Below, piece by piece: positions 1 to 6,132 of a DNA stretch of 6,202 nt. The notes beneath the pieces were generated by a model. That model searched no databases. It was not told the DNA's origin and saw only the letters and a program-made list of their open reading frames with translations. Origin of the DNA: CAYVTV01 sp964454295. Lineage in GTDB: Bacteria; Bacteroidota; Bacteroidia; Bacteroidales; GCA-2748055. The stretch covers positions 1 to 6,202 of the forward strand of contig CAYVTV010000240.1 in NCBI GenBank assembly GCA_964454295.1. Direction: 5' to 3'. Positions within the stretch are counted from its first letter, which is position 1. Each line of letters starts with the position of its first letter. The translations under genes were made by a program, and so were the position numbers.

Positions 1-48
1 TTTACGGTTTAAAATAAAATAATCCTGAATCTGCCCCGGAAAGTAATT

Positions 49-2244
49 TCACCTCTCCAGCCTTCTTACCGATAATATCCCTTTAACCTTTGCCAGTCTT
101 CGGATGATAATGTCAAGATTATCTTTATCCCTGACAAAAAGGTTCAGTGTGCCTTCAAACGTTCCGTCGCCAGACTCCATATTAAAGGATCGCATATTTA
201 CCTTAAAGTCTTTAGCAATTACATCCGAAATATTACTGATAATACCGATATCATCATTTCCTGTGATCCTTATGGTAGCCAGGAAGAATTTTTCTCCTTC
301 TGTCTGTGTCCATTTTGCTTTCACCACCCGATATCCATATCGTGAGATGAGCTGAGGTGCGTTGGGGCAATTCACTCTGTGGATTGTGATCCCTGAGGTA
401 CGTGTAACAAATCCAAAAACAGGATCCCCGAAAATAGGGTTGCAGCATTTTGCCAGGTGATAATCTATATCCACCAGCTTGTTGTCGATGATCAGGTAGT
501 CATCTGATTTTTTCTCGGGGGATTTGATGATCTTTTCTACGATATCCTCCTGGATAACCTGAGGTTTGCTGCTTTCCTTATCCGTACCGGTGAGTATATT
601 TTTAATCTCGAGCAGGTCAAGCTTTTCGGTGGCGATATGATAGTACAGGTCAACAGCATCATTAAATTTATAATGTTGTATCAGATTTCTGATATGTGGA
701 TCATGAAACTCCAGCTTCCAGTTTTTAAATCTTCTCTTTAGGATTTCCTTACCATTTTCAGCCTCTTTAAGTTTTTCCTCCTTGAGTGCCAGTTTAATTT
801 TGGACCTTGCTTTTGAGGTGATCACATAGTTCAGCCAGTCGATATTAGGTTTCTGGTTCTTTGATCTGATTATTTCCACCTTATCCCCGTTTTTCAGCCT
901 GTGCCGTATCGGAACGCTTCGTCCGTTAACTCGTGCACCGGTGCATGTGGAGCCCACTGCCGAGTGTATATCGAAAGCAAAATCCAGCACTGTTGAGCCA
1001 TCGGGAAATTTTTTCAGATCCCCTTTCGGGGTGAAAACAAAAATTTCTTTGCCGGTAAAATTAAGCTGTAGATCTTCCAGCAGGTTAGCCGGATCATCGT
1101 CCTGGTTGTCAAGAAATTCTCTCACCCTGCTAAGCCATTCATCTATTCCCTTTTCCCCTTTAATACCTTTATATTTCCAGTGTGCAGCAAGACCCTTTTC
1201 AGCAATCTCATCCATCCTTCTGCTTCGTATCTGTATCTCCACCCACTCCCCACCGGGAACAACGACTGTGGCATGGAGCGATTCATACCCATTGGATTTC
1301 GGCACGGAGATCCAGTCTCTCATCCGTTCAGGATTAGGCTGATAAAAGTCGGTAATAATGGAATATACCCTCCAGCAATCAGATTTTTCAGAAGCAGGCG
1401 GAGAATCAAGGATGATCCGGATAGCAAATTTGTCGTAAACCTCATCAAACTCTACTTTCTGCTTTTTCATCTTCCTCCATATGGAAGAAACAGCTTTTAC
1501 CCTTGCTTTTATATCTGCTTTTATTTCCTGCTTCTCCAGTTCGGCTTTAACAGGTCTGACGAACTCCCTGATAAATTTATTCCTTGCAGTATGAGTTAAT
1601 TGCAGTTTTTCAGTAATAAGTGAGTATGCTTCAGGTTCCACATATTTCATTGTTAGGTCATCCATTTCCGACATCATGTTATACAAACCCATCCTGTGAG
1701 CCAGGGGGGCATATATATAACTTGTTTCGGTAGCAAGCATGATGCGTTCCTCTTCCTGAACCTGATACAGATTACGCATAAGGTATAATCTTTCTGCCAG
1801 CTTAATAATTATAATTCGTATATCACTTGACAGTGTGATGATAAGGTTCCTGAAATTCTCAGCCTGAGAGATGGATTTCTCCGTTTTAACAGCCGAAATT
1901 TTCCTGATACCTTCGAGTATTTCGGCAGTCTTTCCCCCGAAATGTTCACTGATGAATGATGTTGAGAATTGTTCATCATCAATATATTCACTGAGAAGTG
2001 CGGCAATTACACCTGTTCCTCCCATACCGGCTTCATTCACAGTGATCCTTGCCACCTCAATGGAATGGAAAACGGAAAGCTTTCCCCATCGCGGCGGCTT
2101 CCTTCGGCACGCCTCATTAATGAGATGAAAAGCATCTTTCAGGGTTTTCATCTCCAATGTGGAAGAAACACCTTTACAGTCCCTCCGGAGGGCACGGTAG
2201 TGTTTTAATATTTCCGTTTCGGTATTTGATATATCATGCACCAT
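49..2244 (-). CDS. relA: Long RelA/SpoT-family (p)ppGpp synthetase with degraded hydrolase site
   Basis: The 731-residue protein makes (p)ppGpp from ATP and GTP/GDP, the alarm signal of the stringent response, normally on ribosomes holding uncharged tRNA. Domains in order: HD hydrolase-like (about 35-200), synthetase (about 240-360), TGS (about 400-460), helical, zinc-finger (about 590-630, with C600, C601, H622 and C626) and C-terminal ACT (about 655-731). Synthetase residues look intact: R276 in AIR, RMRD at 307-310, Y320 in NGYES, and E336 in EIQIR. In the hydrolase half H60 is kept, but the usual HD pair is S85-E86, and KLADRLHNMR reads KLAERLYLMR (E151, Y154, L155). Hydrolysis is therefore probably lost, giving a RelA-like, synthetase-only enzyme; a separate hydrolase would be expected elsewhere in the genome. 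Length is normal for long RSH proteins. The ATG start at 2244 has no Shine-Dalgarno sequence, and no better in-frame start lies just upstream. It follows trpA by 189 bases containing a large inverted repeat. The family call is sure; the symbol relA rather than rel/spoT is inferred. Confidence 0.93.
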   Translation of the reverse strand: MVHDISNTETEILKHYRALRRDCKGVSSTLEMKTLKDAFHLINEACRRKPPRWGKLSVFHSIEVARITVNEAGMGGTGVIAALLSEYIDDEQFSTSFISEHFGGKTAEILEGIRKISAVKTEKSISQAENFRNLIITLSSDIRIIIIKLAERLYLMRNLYQVQEEERIMLATETSYIYAPLAHRMGLYNMMSEMDDLTMKYVEPEAYSLITEKLQLTHTARNKFIREFVRPVKAELEKQEIKADIKARVKAVSSIWRKMKKQKVEFDEVYDKFAIRIILDSPPASEKSDCWRVYSIITDFYQPNPERMRDWISVPKSNGYESLHATVVVPGGEWVEIQIRSRRMDEIAEKGLAAHWKYKGIKGEKGIDEWLSRVREFLDNQDDDPANLLEDLQLNFTGKEIFVFTPKGDLKKFPDGSTVLDFAFDIHSAVGSTCTGARVNGRSVPIRHRLKNGDKVEIIRSKNQKPNIDWLNYVITSKARSKIKLALKEEKLKEAENGKEILKRRFKNWKLEFHDPHIRNLIQHYKFNDAVDLYYHIATEKLDLLEIKNILTGTDKESSKPQVIQEDIVEKIIKSPEKKSDDYLIIDNKLVDIDYHLAKCCNPIFGDPVFGFVTRTSGITIHRVNCPNAPQLISRYGYRVVKAKWTQTEGEKFFLATIRITGNDDIGIISNISDVIAKDFKVNMRSFNMESGDGTFEGTLNLFVRDKDNLDIIIRRLAKVKGILSVRRLER

Positions 2245-2321
2245 ATAAATGATTATCCATGGTTTCTATGTTTATTTAAATTCGTTCTTTAAGGTAAAAA
2301 AGTTAACTGCTTCTTTAATTA

Positions 2322-2425
2322 CCTTTGTGAAACCCTTTGTGTAATCCTTTGTGTCCATTTGTGGTTAACCCGTTAAGGTATTTTACCACAAAGGACACAA
2401 AGGATTACACAAAGGTACACAAAGG
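2322..2425. repeat. Large inverted repeat, CACAAAGG type, between trpA and relA
   Basis: Left arm 2322-2366 and right arm 2381-2425 are imperfect reverse complements, about 45 bases each, around a short loop. Each arm holds four copies of a short word: CCTTTGTG on the left starting at 2322, 2334, 2346 and (degenerate, TTTGTGG) about 2356; CACAAAGG on the right at 2387, 2396, 2408 and 2418. Unit spacing is 9-12 bases. The innermost units extend to GTGGTT and ACCACAAAGG. The element begins 8 bases beyond the trpA stop and ends 77 bases before the relA start. It could fold as a long hairpin in DNA or RNA. It is not a standard terminator, since the nearest T run on the minus strand (complement of AAAAAA near 2300) is some 20 bases past the stem. 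The repeat structure is directly visible; its role is unknown. Confidence 0.95.
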
Positions 2426-2433
2426 AAAAAATA

Positions 2434-3207
2434 TTAATTAAATAGAACTTCCATGAATCTTCGAATTTTATCTTCCATATCCCCCTCTTCACCGATCGCC
2501 TTGATAAACGCACTTCCAATTATAGCCCCATTCACATACCGGCAGGCTTTATTAAATGTATCCCTGTCAGAAATACCAAAGCCGGCGAGACAGGGATTTT
2601 TTAATCTCATATTTTTTATCCTGTTGAAATAGTCCGTCTGATCCACAGTAAAACCCTTTTTTATTCCTGTGGTGGATGAGGAAGACACCATATAAATAAA
2701 CCCTTCCGAGATGCTGTCAACATATTGTATTCTTTCTGCGGGAGTCTGCGGTGTTATGAGCAGTATATTAATTATCCCGTACTCAGAAAACATATTCTTA
2801 TAGTATTCAACATATTCTTCCGGGGGAAGATCAGGTATAATAACTCCATCAATACCGCTGACAGCACACTGTTCAAGAAACCGCTCCATTCCCATGTGAA
2901 ATATCGGGTTCAGGTATCCCATCAGAATAAGGGGGATATTTACCCGGGAACGAATATCTGTTAACTGATCAAACAATACCTTCAGGCTCATTCCATTTTT
3001 AAGCGCCATGGAACCGCTGTGCTGAATAACCGGACCATCCGCCACAGGATCGGAAAATGGAATTCCCACCTCCACCAGGTCGGCTCCGTACTTTTCGAGA
3101 AGCTGAATTATCCTAACTGTGTCATTAAGCTCCGGGTAACCGGCCGTAAAATATATGGAAAGGATTCCTCCAGACTTATTGAGAAATAAGGTTTTAATAC
3201 GATTCAT
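2434..3207 (-). CDS. trpA: Tryptophan synthase alpha subunit
   Basis: Cytoplasmic TIM-barrel subunit that cleaves indole-3-glycerol phosphate to indole and glyceraldehyde 3-phosphate, passing indole through a tunnel to TrpB in the alpha2-beta2 complex. At 257 residues it is within the normal range. Visible signatures are YFTAGYP (19-25), VEVGIPFSDPVADGP (45-59) with the two catalytic acids E46 and D57, LMGYLNP (95-101), GVIIPDLPPEE (121-131), the loop VSSSSTTG (174-181), GFGISD (209-214) and the phosphate-binding GAIIGSAFIK (227-236). No essential residue appears missing. The protein contains no tryptophan at all. The start ATG at 3207 has an A/T-rich leader without Shine-Dalgarno sequence. 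trpB lies upstream across a 137-base gap filled mostly by an inverted repeat, and another such repeat begins 8 bases after the trpA stop. It is probably the last trp gene of the operon. Confidence 0.97.
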   Translation of the reverse strand: MNRIKTLFLNKSGGILSIYFTAGYPELNDTVRIIQLLEKYGADLVEVGIPFSDPVADGPVIQHSGSMALKNGMSLKVLFDQLTDIRSRVNIPLILMGYLNPIFHMGMERFLEQCAVSGIDGVIIPDLPPEEYVEYYKNMFSEYGIINILLITPQTPAERIQYVDSISEGFIYMVSSSSTTGIKKGFTVDQTDYFNRIKNMRLKNPCLAGFGISDRDTFNKACRYVNGAIIGSAFIKAIGEEGDMEDKIRRFMEVLFN

Positions 3208-3234
3208 TTACGTCAATTATAAAATTTATATACC

Positions 3235-3324
3235 CTCTGTGTAACTCTGTGGTTCTCTGTGACCCTCTGTGACACGTACGTTAGGAACACAGAGTTACAC
3301 AGAGAGCCACAGAGATACACAGAG
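3235..3324. repeat. Large inverted repeat, CACAGAG type, between trpB and trpA
   Basis: Left arm 3235-3271 and right arm 3288-3324 are both 37 bases and match as reverse complements at about 32 positions. The arms are four tandem copies of a 10-base unit: CTCTGTG starting at 3235, 3245, 3255 and 3265, and CACAGAG starting at 3288, 3298, 3308 and 3318. The 7-base core is identical in all eight copies; only the 3-base linkers vary. The 16-base loop contains the perfect palindrome ACGTACGT at 3274-3281. It lies 20 bases after the trpB stop and ends 27 bases before the trpA start, so it occupies most of the gap. It has the same architecture as the other two elements here but a different core word. 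No T run follows that would make it a normal terminator. Confidence 0.96.
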
Positions 3325-3344
3325 AAAGAAATTATTTTATGTCA

Positions 3345-4547
3345 TTAGAGGACGGCTTTCCCCCCTCCCAATCTGTCAATATATGCTGCCATGTCTTTTT
3401 CTCCCCTGCCCGACAGGCATACGACCACCATCTCATTTTTACTATATTTCAGTTTTTCCAGTGCTGCGAGTGCATGGGCAGACTCGAGTGCCGGTATAAT
3501 ACCTTCAAGCCGTGTGAGAGTAAAGGCTGCATCCAGCGCTTCATCATCAGTAACACTCATATAGCTGGCTCTTCCCGACTGATGCAACCATGCATGTATG
3601 GGTCCCACACCGGGATAGTCAAGTCCTGCGGAAACAGAATATGGTTCTGTTATCTGCCCGTCATCATCCTGCATAAGTAAGGTTTTACTTCCATGAATAA
3701 TTCCCCGGGACCCCACGCCTATTGTCGCAGCCGTGTAACCCGATCCTGTTCCTTTTCCTGCCGCCTCCACACCGGTTAACTTAACAGAAGTGCGCGACAG
3801 GTATTCATAAAAGATGCCTGCAGCATTACTTCCGCCACCGACGCAGGCGATAATATGATCCGGGTCTTCCCTGCCCTCTTTCATTTTTAGCTGCACCTTC
3901 AGTTCGCTGCTTATTACCGACTGGAACTTAGCCACCATGTCGGGGTACGGATGCGGTCCTACGACTGATCCGATGATGTAAAAAGTATCTTCCGGATTAC
4001 ATATCCAGTCACGCAAAGCCTCATTGGTAGCATCCTTAAGGGTTCTGCTGCCTGAAGTCACCGGCACCACCCTTGCACCCAGCATTTCCATCCTTTTAAC
4101 ATTGGGTTCCTGTCTCTGCATATCGAGTTCACCCATGTATACAACACATTCCATGCCCATAAGTGCACATACCGTGGCGGTTGCAACTCCATGCTGACCG
4201 GCTCCGGTCTCTGCAATGATACGTGATTTCCCCATATGCCTGGCCANNNNNNNNNNATTGTTAATCTTATGCGACCCGGTATGGTTAAGGTCTTCTCTTT
4301 TAAGATATATCCGGGCATTATATTTTTCGCTTAAACGCCGGGCATAGTACAAAGGAGAAGGCCTTCCCGCGTAGTCTCGTAACAGCCCGTGAAACTCCTG
4401 CTGAAACCTTTCTGATACAATAGTTTTATAATAGATACCCCTTAGTTCCTTAATATTATTCCTTAACATTTCCGGGATAAAAGCCCCTCCGTATTCTCCG
4501 AAATAACCCTGCTCACCGGACAGGAATGTCTGGTTTCCTTTATTCAT
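3345..4547 (-). CDS. trpB: Tryptophan synthase beta subunit, interrupted by a 10-N assembly gap
   Basis: PLP enzyme joining indole and L-serine into L-tryptophan, partner of TrpA. I chose the ATG at 4547 because AGGAGG lies four bases upstream and the protein then begins MNKGNQ; an in-frame ATG at 4565 would add MQSGGN without a ribosome binding site. Numbering from 4547 with each N-codon counted as one residue, signatures are GYFGEYGGAFIPEML (14-28), LNHTGSHKINN (87-97) with PLP lysine K94, AETGAGQHG with catalytic-type E113, the PLP-phosphate loop GGGSNA (237-242), HGSKT (285-289) and CLSGRGEKD near the C-terminus. The gap follows HKINN; family members normally have seven residues there (ALGQALL) before the Ala-x-x-Met-Gly-Lys motif, while this assembly leaves four. 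Three residues are thus missing from the record, not from the organism (inference). The frame stays open across the Ns. It overlaps trpF by 8 bases. Motifs and the adjacent trpA point to the main TrpB1 type. Confidence 0.95.
   Translation of the reverse strand: MNKGNQTFLSGEQGYFGEYGGAFIPEMLRNNIKELRGIYYKTIVSERFQQEFHGLLRDYAGRPSPLYYARRLSEKYNARIYLKREDLNHTGSHKINNXXXXARHMGKSRIIAETGAGQHGVATATVCALMGMECVVYMGELDMQRQEPNVKRMEMLGARVVPVTSGSRTLKDATNEALRDWICNPEDTFYIIGSVVGPHPYPDMVAKFQSVISSELKVQLKMKEGREDPDHIIACVGGGSNAAGIFYEYLSRTSVKLTGVEAAGKGTGSGYTAATIGVGSRGIIHGSKTLLMQDDDGQITEPYSVSAGLDYPGVGPIHAWLHQSGRASYMSVTDDEALDAAFTLTRLEGIIPALESAHALAALEKLKYSKNEMVVVCLSGRGEKDMAAYIDRLGGGKAVL
4247..4256. other. Assembly gap of 10 Ns inside trpB
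   Basis: Ten Ns interrupt trpB right after the HKINN motif. The codon after the gap is NTG, which fits the leucine normally preceding Ala-x-x-Met-Gly-Lys. Comparison with the family sequence (ALGQALL between INN and that Ala) predicts 19 unknown bases, nine more than shown. Ten Ns is probably a placeholder and not a measured length. The difference is a multiple of three, so the frame stays open. Confidence 0.9.
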
Positions 4548-5172
4548 ATTTCCTCCTGATTGCATTAATAAAGTTTTTTAATACCTGAATATCCTTCCTG
4601 CCGGGTTCTGATTCAAACCTGCTGTTAATGTCAACCCCTGCAAGCGACAGGAAGGATAAGTTCCTGATCCGTTCAGCATCCTCCGGGCCTATTCCCCCGC
4701 TGAGGAGAAACGGGTGACCCAGGTCATATTTATTCAGCAGATCCCAGTTAAATCTGAATCCGGTACCCCCAAACCTGGAAGAGGGGGTATCAAAAATGAA
4801 ATAATCGCAACAGGGGATATACCTCGTTAGTTTATTAAAATCAAACTCCTCACTTATACCAAATGATTTAATAACCTTTATACCGGTGGAATTCAGTTCC
4901 CTGCACATTTCAGTACTCTCATTTCCATGCAGCTGAACATAATCAAGACCGTACTTCCACTTAATCCCTGAAACCTCATACTCGTCCTGGTTTACGAAAA
5001 TGCCGACTTTTCGGATGCTCCGGGGAATGACCGCCAGGTCACCGGGAGTCAGGTTATTATCAACAAACCTGGGGGATATCGGGTAAAAGTTAAATCCCAG
5101 GAAATCCGGTTTTAAGCGAATGATCTCCTGGAGATTATCCCTGTATTTTATGCCGCAGATTTTTATCTTCAT
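4540..5172 (-). CDS. trpF: Phosphoribosylanthranilate isomerase
   Basis: Single-domain TIM-barrel enzyme of 210 residues, normal length, converting N-(5'-phosphoribosyl)anthranilate to the carboxyphenylamino-deoxyribulose phosphate used by TrpC. Signatures: KICGIK at the N-terminus with the catalytic cysteine C6, FLGFNFYPISPRFV (24-37), KVGIFVN (55-61), VQLHGNES (79-86), FDTPSSRFGGTG (127-138) with the catalytic aspartate D128, LLSGGI (156-161) and the phosphate-binding GVDINSRFE (179-187) followed by PGRKD. It is a stand-alone enzyme, not fused to trpC as in enteric bacteria. The ATG at 5172 has an A-rich leader (CAAAAAACA) and no Shine-Dalgarno sequence. Its last codons overlap the trpB start, so the two are likely translationally coupled. 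An inverted repeat separates it from trpC upstream. Confidence 0.96.
   Translation of the reverse strand: MKIKICGIKYRDNLQEIIRLKPDFLGFNFYPISPRFVDNNLTPGDLAVIPRSIRKVGIFVNQDEYEVSGIKWKYGLDYVQLHGNESTEMCRELNSTGIKVIKSFGISEEFDFNKLTRYIPCCDYFIFDTPSSRFGGTGFRFNWDLLNKYDLGHPFLLSGGIGPEDAERIRNLSFLSLAGVDINSRFESEPGRKDIQVLKNFINAIRRKYE
4552..4557 (-). promoter_or_regulatory. Shine-Dalgarno sequence for trpB
   Basis: On the minus strand AGGAGG sits four bases before the ATG at 4547 and lies inside the final codons of trpF (Arg-Arg). It is the only strong Shine-Dalgarno sequence before any gene in the window and decides the trpB start. Spacing is slightly short, and the Arg codons alone could explain the sequence, so its use is inferred. 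Confidence 0.6.
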
Positions 5173-5203
5173 TGTTTTTTGAACATCTTATAAACGACTG
5201 TAA

Positions 5204-5302
5204 CCTTTGTGTACCTTTGTGTTTTCCTTTGTGATCCTTTGTGGTTCAGATTGTCAGGTTTTACCACAAAGGACACGAAGTACACACTAAGGTACACAAA
5301 GG
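5204..5302. repeat. Large inverted repeat, CACAAAGG type, between trpC and trpF
   Basis: Left arm 5204-5246 contains four clean CCTTTGTG words at 5204, 5214, 5226 and 5236. Right arm 5259-5302 contains CACAAAGG at 5265 and 5295 and two altered copies between them (CACGAAG at 5274 and CACTAAGG at 5285). The arms pair well at the base and near the loop and poorly in the middle, so this looks like an older or decaying copy. The loop-side boundary TTTTACCACAAAGGACAC is shared with the element between trpA and relA, showing they are the same family. It starts 47 bases after the trpC stop and ends 31 bases before the trpF start. Function is unknown. Confidence 0.93.
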
Positions 5303-5349
5303 ACATTTAAGACAGCTTCCTGTTTTTATAATACACCTTAAATAAAAAT

Positions 5350-6132
5350 CTAACATACAATATCCAGTATAAAATTCCTCGCCGTTATCCATGGTTTCTC
5401 CGTTCTCATAAAAGTTTCCCCTATAAGAAACGCATCAAAGCCGGAATTATACCATTCCCTGACAGTTTCCGGGAAGGAAATACCACTCTCCGCAACTTTA
5501 ATGACTTCTGCCGGAAGCTTTTCCAGTAGAAGTAATGATTTTTCCGGTTGCATCTGAAATGATGAAAGGTCCCTGTTATTAACTCCCACGATTTTAATCT
5601 CCGGGCACCATTTATCCAGTTCTTTTTCACTATGTATTTCAAACAAAACATCGAGTCCGATTCCGGTAGCCAACCTGGCCAGTATTTTTACCTGTTCACT
5701 CTCAAGTACAGAAGCAATAAGTAAAATTGCCGATGCTCCGTAAGCTTTTGCCTCTATGACCTGATATTCATCAATAATAAAATCTTTGCGCAACAAAGGA
5801 AGAGGAGAAAGCAACGAAGCATCCTGCAAATCAGCTAAGCTGCCGCCAAAATAATTATGATCGGTTAATACTGAAATTGCGTTTACACCTGCTGTTGCAT
5901 ATCCTGAGATGGTCTCGTAAATACCTGCAGAAGAATTAATTATACCTCTGGAAGGTGATTTTCTTTTAAATTCGGCGACTATCGCAGGAAAAGGTCTTCT
6001 TAAAGAATCCATAAAGGAGGCCCTTTCCCGCCTGAATGCCGGAACCTTTTCATATAATTGAATGGGGATCATATCTTTACGCGAAGATACTTCCTTTCTT
6101 TTTTCCCCGATTATTTCCTTAAGAATATTCAT
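5350..6132 (-). CDS. trpC: Indole-3-glycerol-phosphate synthase
   Basis: TIM-barrel enzyme of 260 residues, the usual length for a monofunctional form, closing the indole ring by decarboxylation and dehydration of the TrpF product to give indole-3-glycerol phosphate. Signatures in order: IVAEFKRKSPSRG (51-63) with E54 and K56, ISVLTDHNYFGGS (86-98), LLRKDFIIDEYQV (113-125) with general-acid lysine K116, LFEIHS (163-168) with E165, GVNNRDL (183-189) with N185, VAESGI (213-218) with S217, and FLIGETFMR (235-243). All expected catalytic and substrate-contact residues are present. The start ATG at 6132 follows an A/T-rich leader without Shine-Dalgarno sequence. It is the first gene visible in the trp set; the 70 bases upstream have stops in all minus-strand frames, so an upstream gene such as trpD could end there or beyond the edge. 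A diverged inverted repeat lies 47 bases after its stop codon. Confidence 0.96.
   Translation of the reverse strand: MNILKEIIGEKRKEVSSRKDMIPIQLYEKVPAFRRERASFMDSLRRPFPAIVAEFKRKSPSRGIINSSAGIYETISGYATAGVNAISVLTDHNYFGGSLADLQDASLLSPLPLLRKDFIIDEYQVIEAKAYGASAILLIASVLESEQVKILARLATGIGLDVLFEIHSEKELDKWCPEIKIVGVNNRDLSSFQMQPEKSLLLLEKLPAEVIKVAESGISFPETVREWYNSGFDAFLIGETFMRTEKPWITARNFILDIVC

Noticed and set aside
941..1599. Plus-strand open frames at 941-1342 and 1180-1599
   Set aside because: They lie antisense within the well-supported RSH gene, overlap each other in different frames, and their translations show no recognisable domain.
2234..2260. Eight-codon minus-strand ORF (MDNHLYGA, stop TGA) overlapping the relA start, as a possible leader peptide
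   Set aside because: Very short, no ribosome binding site, no regulatory codon run, and likely by chance in this sequence.
2253..2267. 15-base word TTATCCATGGTTTCT occurs both before relA and inside trpC at 5385-5399
   Set aside because: The match stops at exactly 15 bases, one copy is ordinary trpC coding sequence, and no other feature is shared; treated as coincidence.
2410..2417. TACCTTTG on the minus strand matches the Bacteroidetes -7 promoter consensus TAnnTTTG
   Set aside because: It arises from the repeat word itself, appears again in the opposite arm at 2320-2327, and no TTG-type -33 box lies at the right distance upstream.
2322..3324. Reading the periodic repeats as a CRISPR array
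   Set aside because: Units are 7-8 bases at 9-12 base spacing in inverted orientation, with no unique spacers of 25-40 bases and no cas genes nearby.
5314..5330. Small ACAG-CTTC-CTGT hairpin followed by T residues on the plus strand, like a terminator
   Set aside because: Only a four-base stem, and no plus-strand gene leads into it.
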